NCBI GenBank assembly: GCA_001897525.1 | Contig: MKTB01000037.1 | Location: forward strand, 62,001 to 126,000 | DNA: 64,000 bases | Source: Bacteroidetes bacterium 43-16 | Lineage (GTDB): Bacteria; Bacteroidota; Bacteroidia; Chitinophagales; Chitinophagaceae | Reading direction: 5' to 3' | Shown: positions 33,657 through 44,100 of the stretch, piece after piece | How positions within the stretch are numbered: position 1 is the first letter of the stretch | How the letters are laid out: each line of letters opens with the position of its first letter | The notes under the pieces: generated by a model | Told to the model about the DNA's origin: nothing | Database searches by the model: none | The model's input: only the letters and a program-made list of their open reading frames with translations | Translations under genes and position numbers: made by a program

Positions 33657-34913
33657 CTATTTATGATAAAAGAAGAGGTAGCCTACGATGATTGCAGCGA
33701 TAACGCATACGGCATCGGCCAGTAAGCCGAGGTAGAGTGCATTGCGTGTGTTTTTTACATTGACACTACCAAAGTAAACTGCGAGTACATAAAAGGTGGT
33801 TTCTGTAGAGCCCTGGAGAATGGCGGCTATTTTTCCTACAAAGGAGTTCACGCCATGTTCTTTCAATACATCTACCATCAATCCTCTTGCTCCGCTGCCG
33901 CTCAAAGGTTTCATCAGGGCGACCGGGAGCGCAGGCACAAATTCTGTATTGAATCCCATAGCTGCAACGGCCGTCTCTATGCCTTTTAAAATGAAATCCA
34001 GGCAACCCGAGGTCCTGAAGACACTGATCGCGGCCAGCATAGCTACCAGGAATGGAATGATCTTTATCGCGGTACCGAAGCCGTCTTTGGCTCCTTCTAC
34101 AAAATTGTCGTAAACATTAATTTTCTTCACCAATCCTGCGGTTATAAATCCAACAAAGATCAATATGATGATGGTAGCGCCTATGGCCCCGATGTACTGG
34201 TTCATGACCTCCGGCGGAAACAGGCTCAGCCATCTCCAAAGACCGTATATAGCGGCTCCGAAACCTAGGGTGAAGATGATTACGGGTAGCTTCAGCAGGT
34301 TGATCTTTTGATTGATGCCTACTATGATCATCCCGGCAATGATGCCGATATAGGTAATGATCAGGAGGGGCAAGAAAATATCAGCACCATTGAAGTTAGC
34401 GATGCCCTGCTCTGCCGCCATGGTCTGCCGGATGGCGATAATGGAGGTGGGGATAATGGAAAGGCCCACGGTATTCAGCACCAGGAACATGATCTGGGCA
34501 TCTGTGGCCGTATCTTTTTGGGGGTTCAGGCTTTGGAGGTCTTCCATTGCTTTAAGTCCTAATGGGGTAGCGGCATTATCCAGGCCCAGCATATTGGCCG
34601 AAAAATTCATGGCGATGCTGCCATGTGCCGGATGATCTCCGGGAACGTTTTTGAATAGGGTCTTGAAAAGGGGTTTAACCAGTTTGGTAAAGGCCTGGAT
34701 AAGCCCGGCTTTCTCCCCTACCCTCATGATGCCCAGCCAAAGGGTCATCATGGCCGTAAGGCCTATGGATATCTTAAAGCCTGTTTCTGCACTGTCAAAC
34801 AGTGCGGTCATCATATTGGTAAAAATATCAAGCTGGCCTAAAAAGGTCATCTTGTACAGGGCTACGATAAAGCCTATCAGAAAAAAGGCAATCCAAATAT
34901 AATTCAATGCCAT
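33657..34913 (-). CDS. Fused SpmA-SpmB protein (nucleoside recognition/gate domains)
   Basis: A 418-residue membrane protein with about 10 hydrophobic segments. Residues ~1-190 match SpmA, with GIMRVGEKAGL and MNFSANMLGLDNAATPLGLKAM; residues ~200-418 match SpmB, with PLSGSGARGLMVDVL and ILQGSTETTFYVLAVYFG. In Bacillus these are two genes affecting spore core dehydration; each contains a nucleoside recognition (Gate) domain. Bacteroidota do not sporulate, so the role here must differ, possibly transport of a small molecule or peptidoglycan-related chemistry. Minus-strand TACTTTCG at 34936-34943 is one mismatch from a -7 box. It is followed at once by a lipoprotein. Confidence 0.88.
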   Translation of the reverse strand: MALNYIWIAFFLIGFIVALYKMTFLGQLDIFTNMMTALFDSAETGFKISIGLTAMMTLWLGIMRVGEKAGLIQAFTKLVKPLFKTLFKNVPGDHPAHGSIAMNFSANMLGLDNAATPLGLKAMEDLQSLNPQKDTATDAQIMFLVLNTVGLSIIPTSIIAIRQTMAAEQGIANFNGADIFLPLLIITYIGIIAGMIIVGINQKINLLKLPVIIFTLGFGAAIYGLWRWLSLFPPEVMNQYIGAIGATIIILIFVGFITAGLVKKINVYDNFVEGAKDGFGTAIKIIPFLVAMLAAISVFRTSGCLDFILKGIETAVAAMGFNTEFVPALPVALMKPLSGSGARGLMVDVLKEHGVNSFVGKIAAILQGSTETTFYVLAVYFGSVNVKNTRNALYLGLLADAVCVIAAIIVGYLFFYHK

Positions 34914-35014
34914 AGATTCAATTTTATTAGCACGAAAGTACGTTTTTTTGAATCAGAAATAATACCCGGATTGCAGGGATGCCAACAGGAGTAAAGGACC
35001 TTAGGTCCGGATAC

Positions 35015-36040
35015 TTATGCCTGGTGTGCGCCTTTCTTTTCGGGGAAGATCAGGGATAAAACTACCGAGATGACCAAAATACCGCCTACAATTGCCAGAG
35101 AAACCGGTGCCGGCACATGGTACCAGGGCGAAACGATCATCTTGGCCCCGATAAAGGTGAGGATGATGGATAGCCCGTAAGGCAACTTGCTGAACATATG
35201 GATGAAGTTGGCCAGTAAAAAATACAGCGACCTCAGGCCCAGGATGGCAAAGATATTGGAGGTATAAAGGATAAAAGGATCTTTGGAAATAGCGAAGATG
35301 GCAGGGATAGAATCGACTGCGAATATAACATCGGTGAATTCAATAACGGCTACGACCACCAGTAAAGGGGTAGCAATCTTTACCCCGTTCTGGTAGGTAA
35401 AGAATTTATCTCCGTCAAAGTTGTCACTTACTTTGTAAAAGCGCTTGACGAGCCTTGCTCCGGCGGTATTGCTGTAGTCTGCTTTTTCATCATCTTCTTT
35501 GTGGCCACCCCAGGACTTGATCCCGGCAACGATGAGGAAGAGGCCAAAGAGGGTGAGTACGATATTGATCGGGTCTTCATTGCCCAGCCAGCCGATGCTG
35601 CTTTTGATATAGGTGATATTGATAAGCCCTACTCCTGCAAAGATGAATATGGCCCGGAACAGTAAAGCACCGATAATCCCCCAAAACAGCACTTTATGGT
35701 GCAGTTCCCTGGGCACTTTAAAGAAGTTGAAGACAAGTATGAAGACAAAAAGGTTGTCTATGGACAGCGCTTTTTCGATCCAGTAAGCGGCCTGGAATTC
35801 TGAGAATTTGGTGACGGCAAGAGTATGCCCGCCTGCATCCTGGTTAAATACCCAGTACACGACTCCGGAGAAGATCATGGCCAGGGAGATCCAGACCAAA
35901 GACCATACAATGGCTTCTTTGGAACGTACAACATGGCTCTTTTTGTTGAAAACGCCTAAATCAAGTAAAAGCATAACGATGACTACGATCGCAAAACCCC
36001 ATACCAAGCCCGGGTGCAGCTCCAGAATACCATTTTTCAT
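35015..36040 (-). CDS. TerC/Alx-family membrane protein
   Basis: A 341-residue integral membrane protein with about nine hydrophobic segments. Family signatures are EKALSIDNLFVFILVF (about residues 89-104) with acidic and Asn residues in the membrane, and FTDVIFAVDSIPAIFAIS (about 214-231). TerC/Alx proteins are linked to tellurium resistance and manganese export; the E. coli and Bacillus members load Mn2+ onto exported enzymes or remove excess Mn2+. The Mn2+-sensing yybP-ykoY riboswitch found upstream of some homologues is not evident in the short leader here. A -7 box lies about 41 bases before the ATG. Confidence 0.9.
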   Translation of the reverse strand: MKNGILELHPGLVWGFAIVVIVMLLLDLGVFNKKSHVVRSKEAIVWSLVWISLAMIFSGVVYWVFNQDAGGHTLAVTKFSEFQAAYWIEKALSIDNLFVFILVFNFFKVPRELHHKVLFWGIIGALLFRAIFIFAGVGLINITYIKSSIGWLGNEDPINIVLTLFGLFLIVAGIKSWGGHKEDDEKADYSNTAGARLVKRFYKVSDNFDGDKFFTYQNGVKIATPLLVVVAVIEFTDVIFAVDSIPAIFAISKDPFILYTSNIFAILGLRSLYFLLANFIHMFSKLPYGLSIILTFIGAKMIVSPWYHVPAPVSLAIVGGILVISVVLSLIFPEKKGAHQA

Positions 36041-36081
36041 TTGTAAAGCAGAAAGTTTTTGAGTACGTTTTAAACGCTCTG

Positions 36082-36089
36082 CAAAATTA
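36082..36089 (-). promoter_or_regulatory. -7 box (TAATTTTG) for terC
   Basis: Minus-strand TAATTTTG fits TAnnTTTG exactly, 41 bases before the ATG at 36040. No TTTG at the -33 spacing. Confidence 0.4.
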
Positions 36090-36139
36090 GCTTATAAGTT
36101 CCATAGTACCTTTTTTAAAAAAAGAACCGGGGTTTTATC

Positions 36140-36967
36140 TTATAACCCGTATTTATAGGCGGAAGGCAGGATCGTAGTGGCTTTTTTAAACCAGTTGCAG
36201 AAGTAGGCGGTGTCTTTAAAACCCAGTTCCATACTTATTTCATTTATGTTACTATCAGTTGTGCAGAGCATCTTCTTGGCTTCTTTAAGCAGTCTTTCTT
36301 TTTGAAGCAGGGGCACGGATAGTCCGGATGCCTGTTTTACATGGTTCTGCAGGGTGCGGGCACTTACGTGCAGGAGTTTTGCATAATCTTCAGTGGCCAG
36401 CCGCTGCTTAAAGTTCTTTTCTATGAGCGCGATCAGCCGGGTCACCATAGGATCATAGGTCCCGGAGAGGGAGGGTGCATCAAACTGGCGGGTAGCGATT
36501 TTTGTGATCAGGGTACCGATCAGTTGCAGCATATAGGCCGACTGTCCTTTATTGTCCAGGATCTCCTGTGTGATGGATGTATATTGTTGAATGGCTGCGG
36601 TATCCAGGTTGATGATCCTGGAATCTCGGAACAATGTGGTAAAATCGATGTCGGGATTGACCATTTGCAGCTTCTGCAGGAACTGGTCTTTATAGACTAT
36701 GGCAAATCCCTCTGAATCCATAGCACGCTCCACCCAATGGAGGTCATGCGCTGCTATAAGGTGAATAGCGCCACTTTCTATGGTATAGTTTTTGAAGTTG
36801 ATGTTGTGTGTGCCGCCTCCTTTAAAGAAGACCATGATCTCGTTGTAACTATGGGCATGAAAGCTGTCGAAAGGATAGCTTTGAGGATTGTCCAGCCTTA
36901 CAAAGCTGGCCAGTTTATTTTTGGCATCTTCTTCTGAATATTGGTATGTAGGGTATGTATTGGTCAT
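36140..36967 (-). CDS. AraC-family transcriptional regulator
   Basis: A 275-residue regulator. The N-terminal half (about residues 15-170) has a cupin-like sensor with HAHSYNEIMVFFKGGG (about 38-53) and LIAAHDLHWVE (about 71-81). The C-terminal ~100 residues hold the two helix-turn-helix motifs of AraC proteins: LATEDYAKLLHVSARTLQNH and, near the end, ISMELGFKDTAYFCNWFKK (the GF.d..YF..FKK recognition signature). It lies downstream of gldE and upstream of terC with no operon tie to either. The effector and targets are unknown; self-regulation is only a possibility. Confidence 0.9.
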   Translation of the reverse strand: MTNTYPTYQYSEEDAKNKLASFVRLDNPQSYPFDSFHAHSYNEIMVFFKGGGTHNINFKNYTIESGAIHLIAAHDLHWVERAMDSEGFAIVYKDQFLQKLQMVNPDIDFTTLFRDSRIINLDTAAIQQYTSITQEILDNKGQSAYMLQLIGTLITKIATRQFDAPSLSGTYDPMVTRLIALIEKNFKQRLATEDYAKLLHVSARTLQNHVKQASGLSVPLLQKERLLKEAKKMLCTTDSNINEISMELGFKDTAYFCNWFKKATTILPSAYKYGL

Positions 36968-37054
36968 GGGTTTTCTCAGCGCCTGTACTGGCAGCAGGCA
37001 GCAAATGGTGATACTGTACGAAACGGATTTTTAAGCGAAGGTCTTATGATTTCC

Positions 37055-38356
37055 TTAGATATTGTATTCCACTTTTACTTTCTCAATTCTTAGTTTATCT
37101 ACAGAGAGGATGGTAAAGTCGTAGAGCTCATAGCTTACCTGCTCGTTTACGGTCGGGAATTTACCGGCAATCTCCAGCACTAAACCTGCGATGGAGTCGC
37201 TGTCGCCCCTCACTTCTGAGAAGGTGGCTAAAGGAATGTTCATGATGCGACACATATCATTGATCAGCATCCTCCCTTCAAAGATATAGGCCTGGTCATT
37301 TATTTTCCTGAAATTATGCTCGTCTTCATCGAATTCATCTTTGATGTCGCCTACGATCTCTTCCATGATGTCTTCCAGGGTCACGATGCCGGAGGTACCT
37401 CCGAATTCATCTACAACAATGGCAAAATGGATCCTGTTATCCCTGAAATCATTTAAAAGGTCGTCGATGAGCTTGTGCTGGTGCACGTAGTAGGCGGGCC
37501 GGATGAGGTTATGCCAGTCAAACTCATCAATGTCCATAAAGGGCAGGAAGTCTCTTGCATGGATCATACCCACAATTTCGTCTATATTATTGCGGTACAC
37601 GGGCAGCCTGGAATAACCGGCTTCGAGTATGCGTTCTTTTACTTTTTTGGATTCCCAGCTTTCGCGGATGGCATTTACATCTAAGCGGGGCTGCATGATC
37701 TGCTTCACACTGATGCTGCCAAACTTCAATACGCCTTTAAAGATATCGACCTCTTCTTTGGATGCGGCATGGCCCAGGCTGGCTTCTATCACGCTTTCCA
37801 GTTCTTTAAGGTTATCTATTTCTAAAAACTTTTTATTTCTTTTCTGGTCTTTATATTCGTCTGAGTCCACCAGCATTTGCCCGAATCCTTTAAAGGAAAG
37901 GTACAGGAAATTTACCGCGGGTGCGGTAAAGGAGGTCATCCGGATATTGTTGTGCTTGGAATAGACCTTGGGCAGTATTTCTATAAACAGCAGCAGGATA
38001 AACAGGCAGAGGAAAACAGCGATGCTTAATATGAGTACGGTGCTTACATTGGTGAACGGATCAATGATCGCGGCCAGGTAAGTGATCAGGAAGATGACCA
38101 GTATGGAAAGGGAATATTTAGCCACCCTTAGTGTAGATAAAAGCAACTCGGGTTCTTCGAGTAAAGCGATTATGGTCCTGGAGTTGGTATCTTCTTTTGT
38201 TTTCAGGTAATTGATATCTTTCACTTTAAGGCTAAAAAAACCAAGTTCTGCACCAGCCGCAATAGAGGCCAGGAATAGGATAAGCAGGGTAAGTATTACC
38301 AGTGTAGTAATAGTAGTAGGAGAAGCCATCAAAAAAATTGCAGATAAAATCGTCAT
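37055..38356 (-). CDS. gldE: GldE-like CNNM/CorC protein (gliding motility associated)
   Basis: A 433-residue membrane protein with DUF21/CNNM (about four membrane segments), a CBS pair (about 205-325; VDEFGGTSGIVTLEDIMEEIVGD) and a C-terminal CorC_HlyC domain. This domain order, together with mutY and ssb directly upstream, identifies the GldE branch in Bacteroidota; GldE was found through gliding in Flavobacterium and helps GldJ/T9SS function. I chose the ATG at 38356; the frame extends 13 codons to a TTG. It is paralogous to the CNNM protein at 14514-15788. The usual partner gldD does not follow; an AraC regulator does. Confidence 0.85.
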   Translation of the reverse strand: MTILSAIFLMASPTTITTLVILTLLILFLASIAAGAELGFFSLKVKDINYLKTKEDTNSRTIIALLEEPELLLSTLRVAKYSLSILVIFLITYLAAIIDPFTNVSTVLILSIAVFLCLFILLLFIEILPKVYSKHNNIRMTSFTAPAVNFLYLSFKGFGQMLVDSDEYKDQKRNKKFLEIDNLKELESVIEASLGHAASKEEVDIFKGVLKFGSISVKQIMQPRLDVNAIRESWESKKVKERILEAGYSRLPVYRNNIDEIVGMIHARDFLPFMDIDEFDWHNLIRPAYYVHQHKLIDDLLNDFRDNRIHFAIVVDEFGGTSGIVTLEDIMEEIVGDIKDEFDEDEHNFRKINDQAYIFEGRMLINDMCRIMNIPLATFSEVRGDSDSIAGLVLEIAGKFPTVNEQVSYELYDFTILSVDKLRIEKVKVEYNI

Positions 38357-38495
38357 AACATTAAATTGCTTTTCTAATACATCAGTATCATGCAAGGATT
38401 CAAAACTAACACAATCCGGATAGATGTAAAAGAAAAGTATAGTCCGGGAATATCCACGTTCAGCCCGAAACGGCTAAATTTTTTTACCGGTATCT

Positions 38496-38933
38496 TTAGA
38501 AAGGTAATATATCATCTAAATCCGGGTCGTTGTCGTTGTTTAAATAGCTGTTGTTGTTGTCCTGTTCTGTTTTGCCGGATCCGTGCTGCCCTTCGGCATC
38601 TTTTCTCTTGTCCAGCATAACGAGGTTCTCGGCTATTATTTCTGTTTGAAACCTTTTATTTTTGTCTTTATCTTCCCAGCTTCTGGTTCTGAGGCGACCT
38701 TCAATATATACCAGGCTTCCTTTATGCAGGTATTTGCCGGCCAGCTCTGCGAGTCCTCTCCAGAGCACTATGGTATGCCATTCTGTTTCGGAAACTACAT
38801 TGCCGTTTTTTTCTTTCCTCATCTCGGTAGTGGCCAGCGGGAATTTTGCTACAGGAATATCTCCTTCAATATATTGCAGATCCGGATCTTTTCCCAAATT
38901 ACCTATTAGCACTACTTTGTTAACTCCTCTCAT
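38496..38933 (-). CDS. ssb: Single-stranded DNA-binding protein
   Basis: A 145-residue SSB. The OB fold covers residues 1-108: MRGVNKVVLIGNLGKDPD at the start, ETEWHTIVLWRGLAELAGKYL in the middle and GRLRTRSWEDKDK near the end of the fold. An acidic, Asn-rich linker leads to the C-terminal tip DLDDILPF that recruits repair and replication proteins. It sits between mutY (upstream) and gldE (downstream), a conserved arrangement in this phylum, with 51 bases to the mutY stop and 139 bases to the gldE start. No hairpin separates it from gldE. Confidence 0.96.
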   Translation of the reverse strand: MRGVNKVVLIGNLGKDPDLQYIEGDIPVAKFPLATTEMRKEKNGNVVSETEWHTIVLWRGLAELAGKYLHKGSLVYIEGRLRTRSWEDKDKNKRFQTEIIAENLVMLDKRKDAEGQHGSGKTEQDNNNSYLNNDNDPDLDDILPF

Positions 38934-38984
38934 TGATCAAAAAATTTTTCGGTTACCAAATAAACAAGGCTATATATTTCAATA

Positions 38985-40025
38985 CTAAAAATAAGGCATT
39001 TCTTCCAAAAAAGAAATTATTGTTTTAGGAAATGCATAATTTTTTACATTAATTTTTTTTATCCATTCTCCCTTTTCCAGGCCTGATAAGGGTTTTTTCT
39101 TCAGTTTGACGATAGAAAATTTACTCTCGATAAGCTGGTGGGTAAGCCTTTGCTTACCGGAAAAAACAGCAGGCTGCACTTCTTCTATCAACGACTTTTC
39201 AATAAAATCTATTGTATCATAGGCTGCTGACTCTACGAGAAAGAATTCATAGAGGTCGTGCCATACATCTCCTGCCGGCCGCTGCTGCAGGTAGATCTCG
39301 TCTTTCACTTCAAGGATGAAGTAGTTAAAGTACCTCTGCCTGACCTGTAATTTTTTTGATTTCACGGGGAAATCGTAAACGGTACCTTCGTTATAAGCAC
39401 GGCAAGCGGTAGCTAAGAAGCATTGCTCACATTTCGCCAATTTGGGTGTACACACGGAAGCTCCCAGGTCCATTATGGCCTGGTTGAAGGCTGCCGGATG
39501 CTGCTCATCAAATACAGAGGCGACCAGTTCATTGAATTTCTTTTTTCCGCCCGTGCTATCTATAGGTTCTGCTACTTCAAAATACCTGGCCATAACCCGG
39601 TACACATTACCGTCAATAACGGGCCTGGGAAGACCGAATGCAAAGGAGGCTATCGCTGCTGCGGTATAGGGTCCTATGCCCTTAAGTTTTATAATCTGCT
39701 CATATTGATCGGGGAACACACCATTGTATTCTGCGACGATCTGCCGGGCAGTGGCCAGCAGGTTGCGGCAACGGGAGTAATAGCCCAGTCCCTGCCATAG
39801 CTTAAACACTTCCTGGTCAGGTGCTGCGGCCAATGATTGAATATCTGGATAGGCTGCTACAAAGCGCTCGTAATAAGGTAGCCCCTGCTCTGCACGGGTC
39901 TGCTGGAGAATGATCTCTGAAAGCCATATCTTATAGGGATCTTGTTCTCCTTTCCAGGGCAGTACCCGGTTGTTTTCTAAATGATGCCAGGAGAGCAATT
40001 GCTTCGCAAAAAAGTTGTTGGTCAT
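38985..40025 (-). CDS. mutY: A/G-specific adenine DNA glycosylase MutY
   Basis: A 346-residue repair enzyme that removes adenine mispaired with 8-oxoguanine. It has the helix-hairpin-helix and catalytic Asp in LKGIGPYTAAAIASFAFGLPRPVIDGNV, an iron-sulphur cluster loop with four Cys (C-x6-C-x2-C-x5-C, CTPKLAKCEQCFLATAC), and a C-terminal NUDIX-like 8-oxoG recognition domain (about 225-346). I chose the ATG at 40025: the frame runs 19 codons further to 40082, but that stretch lies in the terminator of the next gene and would read its stem. It starts the mutY-ssb-gldE group. Confidence 0.95.
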   Translation of the reverse strand: MTNNFFAKQLLSWHHLENNRVLPWKGEQDPYKIWLSEIILQQTRAEQGLPYYERFVAAYPDIQSLAAAPDQEVFKLWQGLGYYSRCRNLLATARQIVAEYNGVFPDQYEQIIKLKGIGPYTAAAIASFAFGLPRPVIDGNVYRVMARYFEVAEPIDSTGGKKKFNELVASVFDEQHPAAFNQAIMDLGASVCTPKLAKCEQCFLATACRAYNEGTVYDFPVKSKKLQVRQRYFNYFILEVKDEIYLQQRPAGDVWHDLYEFFLVESAAYDTIDFIEKSLIEEVQPAVFSGKQRLTHQLIESKFSIVKLKKKPLSGLEKGEWIKKINVKNYAFPKTIISFLEEMPYF

Positions 40026-40035
40026 ATTTGTAGCA

Positions 40036-40043
40036 CAAAAATA
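40036..40043 (-). promoter_or_regulatory. -7 box (TATTTTTG) for mutY, overlapping a terminator tail
   Basis: Minus-strand TATTTTTG fits TAnnTTTG, ten bases before the mutY ATG. It shares bases with the T-rich tail of the terminator at 40043-40074, so termination of the adhesin gene and initiation of mutY meet here. Confidence 0.45.
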
Positions 40044-40074
40044 AAAGCTGCCGTCCATTAAGACGACAGCTTTT
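40043..40074 (-). terminator. Terminator of the long T9SS adhesin gene
   Basis: A 13-bp stem (40043-40055 with 40062-40074) with one G-U pair on the transcript, a 6-base loop and a T-rich tail. It lies 19 bases after the stop. Its AGCTG(C/T)CG core resembles the terminator at 44549-44576 of the paralogue. Confidence 0.85.
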
Positions 40075-40092
40075 GCATTCAATTAGCAGATT

Positions 40093-41105
40093 CTACTTCA
40101 GAATCTCTAATTTTTTATTCACAATACCTTTATTGGTCTGTATTTTGATGTGATAAACACCTGCTGCCAGGTCTTTATTGAGTTCGATCCGGTATTTATT
40201 GACATTTTTAGCAAATGCATTTTGTGTAAACACTTCCTGTCCTACTATATTAAACACTTTCAGGCTGCTCATGGTTACACCTTCAGCGGTTTCTAAGAAG
40301 ACTACATTATTATAGGTCGGGTTAGGATAGAGCTTGATCTGCGCATCTTTGTTCACATCATCTATACCTACGCCACCAATAATGGTCACCATGATGCTAT
40401 CCACGATCTCACCGCAGGTACTATTGGAAAATAATTTAACCCAGTAGTTACCGTTTGCCGTGTAGTGATGTTGTGTTGTGGGCGAGTAAGTCGTATCTCT
40501 TCCTGTACCATCGCCATAATCCCAGATATATTGAACGATATACAAGGGGTTATCTGCAGTAAATACAAAGTTGGAAGAGGTCTGTGCGGTAACCAGGATA
40601 CCATCTACTTCCGGCATCTGCCCGCTTACGATCAACTCTACGGTGTCTATAGTCAGGCAGCCGTCGGGGCTGGTTACATAGACAATATAGGTGCCTGCTG
40701 TAGTTGCGGTAATGGTTCTGGTATTGTCTCCGGTATTCCAGTAGTAAGATCCTCCGTTCTGTCCGCCGGTTCCGGCATCCAGGATTTTCTCTCCGCCGGC
40801 ACATATGCTCGCTGTGCCTTCCGGTGCCAGCTCTACTATAGGTTTTGATCTTATGGTTGCATGAATGGTATCACGACCTATACAGCCAAAGCTATTGGTA
40901 ACGGCTACATAGTAAACACCGGTCTGGCCTATTGCTCTTGAGCTGGCCGTGCTGCCATCATCCCAAAGATAGGTAGCATTATTAGGCTGAGGACCTGCTT
41001 CCAGGTTAAAGGTGCTGGCTACAGCGATACAGGTATCGAAATCGGCACCGATATTTACTGCAGGAAGCGGGTTTACGGTAGCTACCACCGGCAAACGGAT
41101 GGCTT
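40093..41105 (-). repeat. C-terminal module copy A of the adhesin pair
   Basis: Codes the last ~335 residues of the 1426-residue protein. Compared by eye with copy B (44605-45617), about 30 residues differ over the whole stretch, mostly conservative, and most of the DNA is identical. The similarity also runs past the stop into the terminator core. Confidence 0.8.
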
Positions 41106-44100
41106 CACAAGAGGTAGATGCACGGTAATGCACGGTTCCGTTAAATGCCCTGCCCGAATTGGTTCCGCCAAAGGAGGAGCAAAGGCCCGTTCCCACGATA
41201 ATGTCTAAGTCGGGATTAGAGTATAAAGTCGGTGTCGGCATATTGGTGTATGCGGCATCGTATTCGATGTATATACCGGTCAGCGTATTGGCTGTGATGG
41301 CAATGGTAGTGGGGATAGGAATGTTGAACAAAGAACCGGTTGCTGTTGCCGGGATCACTGCTGTTGTGTGCAGGGTCCAGGCAGAAGAATTGGTTTCGTT
41401 GCCTAAGAAAGTACCCGTTTTGGTATATACTTTAACGGTTACATTAGTTGCTGTAGCATTGGCTTTAGCTTTAAAGCTATCAATAATCAGGTTGACATTA
41501 GGGTCAATATCAAACATAACCCCTCCGCTACAACCGTTGCCTCCTGCATTTGTGGTGGCTAAAGAAGCTACTGTAGTGCCGCCACCTGCTCCTTCTGTCA
41601 CATAATAGGTAGTGGTTGCGCTGATATTTGGGGTATTAAATGTAGTGCCGGTGAATAATGGAGCACCTCCTGTTGCATTCTGATACCAAAGGATGGAGTT
41701 GCCGGGAACGGTAGGAGTAGCTGATAATTGAACAGAACCCGGACCGCACCTGGAACCGGCCATAGGTGTCGGTTGACTAGGGTTGGTAACGATCACCGTA
41801 TCCGGTGCTGAGGTAGCGACTACGGAACTGTTACATTTAACCTGTAAGCGGTAATGTGTTGTAGTGCTCAATGTAGCAATGGCTAAACTGGCATTAGTGG
41901 CACCGGCAATATCTGTCCAGGCAGCTCCTGTAGGAGAACTTTGCCATTGGAAGGTTTGCCCGGTAGCCGGAGGAATGGACGTATTAATCGTAAGATTGGT
42001 ACTACCGGAAACACAAAGTGCTGATGGAGCTGCAGTAGCCACAATATTTGAAGGCAGGGTTACTGTAGTACATGAGGGCATCGTATTGACCAGGATGTTG
42101 TAATCTTCTGTTTCACCATAATATTCACTGGCACATGGATTAAATGTGGTAGAGCCTTCTACTACCCTCACCCTGAATCTTGTGACCCCTAAAAGGGCTG
42201 TAGCCGGTACGGTTACCGTTCCGGTATAGCTGGCACCATTGCTTATGGTAGAAGGGGAAGCAGCGCAGAGTTCGGTCACCGGGTCAAAGACCCCGTCATG
42301 ATTCCAGTCGGCCCAGATCTTCACGCCTCCATCGTATTGGCTTACGCCAACAGACACATTAAAGGTCATTCCCTGGAAGGCTGTTATCTGCATGGAGGTA
42401 TAGTTAGAATATCCTGCTGCACCGCTGGCACAGCCGGTATTGTTATTCGTCACATTGGCCACCGCTCCTGTAGTGGCAAAGCTGTTAATGGTCGCCCCGT
42501 TAGAACAGCCGTAAGTATAGGTAGGGATGCAATAGCAATTGATAAATGATTTGATGGTTATATACTTTACATTGGTGTAAACCGGTGCGCTGCTGTTGCA
42601 TACTGATCTTAAACGATAATAGGTAGCAGTATTAATACCTGCTGCAATGGTATAGTTTGGGTTAGCCGCACCTGCAATATCGGTCCATGGGCCGGTGGCT
42701 GTGGCTGATTGTTGCCATTGGTAGACCATACCGGAACCGAAGGAGAGCCCGTCTGCCGCTAAGGTAAAAGCAACATTAGGACAAACAGAATCGGGAACAG
42801 ATAAGGCTACCGTACCAGCATTGGGTGTACCGGTACAGGCCGTGGTAGGGTTATAGGTAATACGGATCTCCGGTAAATAGCTTTCTACGGATAAACCTGT
42901 TCCGTCGCCCGGATCGCTGTAGTCTTGTCGCATGTAGGCCTGCCTGTTGCTAACAGAGGAAGAGCGATTCATGTATTTAGCACTACCGCTACTGCCATAT
43001 GCGTCATAGACCATGACGATGAGGTTGTCTGAATTATAGATAAAAGGAGTAGTGAGGGTAAACATTTTCCAGCCTGAGGTGCTGCCGTGAAAATTTACAG
43101 AAGCATCGAAAGAGGCCGTAAGGCCACCTGTATAGGTAGTAGAGTTCCAGTTCGCTGCCGTTAAAGTAGTGGCAGGCGTGGTACGGAAAAATACTTTGTT
43201 AGGGCTTACGGCATCGGTACCGTTAGTGTTTACCCTATTATATTCTATTGCCGAAATGCTGACATTAGATACGCCGATCTCTGAGGCAAGATACAGGTTA
43301 GCATGCCTTTGGTAACCATACCAGTTAGAGGTAGGGGCGTAATAGTCCCCTATAGAGGACGGAGGGGTAATGGTCACGGTAGGATCAATGGTGACCGGGA
43401 AAGAGCGGTTGCCCGCCTTCAGCCAGTCTGCCGGGATCTTGGCGATCACGTTGAGGCCGCCCTGTACAAAACGCACCTCGTAGTTACACATCAGCACATG
43501 TTGCTCTTTTTGTTTCTTTTCCTGTTCCGATAGTTTTGCAAGCGGTGCTCCGATAAGATACAGGGCTGTATTTTTATCCAGTGTATGGTCGAAAACCACT
43601 ATTTTGCCAAAATAGATACCTTCTGTGCCCGGGATACTGATATGAAAATCTTTACCGGAAAAATTAGTTTGTTTTTTCTTGCCGGCAACATCAACGGACC
43701 AGCCGGAAGGCATAGGAATGAACTGTGACAACTCAATCATGGTGCCGCCGGGCAATCCCTGGATCTGTTGCGACAGGGAGTGCACAATGGTATTATTCTC
43801 CACTCCGTTGTACAACAACTCAAACTGCTCTGTGATGCCTTCATAAACATGAGCATAGTTGACCGTATGGTCTCCCTGCAAAGCCGCTGCCTTTTTCTGC
43901 GCAGCCATTACGGTACTCCCGTTAGAGAAGCGCATAGAAGGTTGTTGCCACCATTTAAAGGCGACTCCGTTACTCAATATCATTTGAACGGGTTGCTCTC
44001 CCGCCTTTTGCGGCAGGTAAGTTTTAAACTCATTAGCTTCATTGGCAAATGCATAAGCATCCCTGCTTGCCGGTACTAAAGACAGGCTGATATCCTGCCA

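Noticed and set aside
35015-36139. yybP-ykoY Mn2+ riboswitch upstream of terC
   Set aside because: The leader after the -7 box is only about 35 bases, too short for the riboswitch fold, and I see no matching stems.
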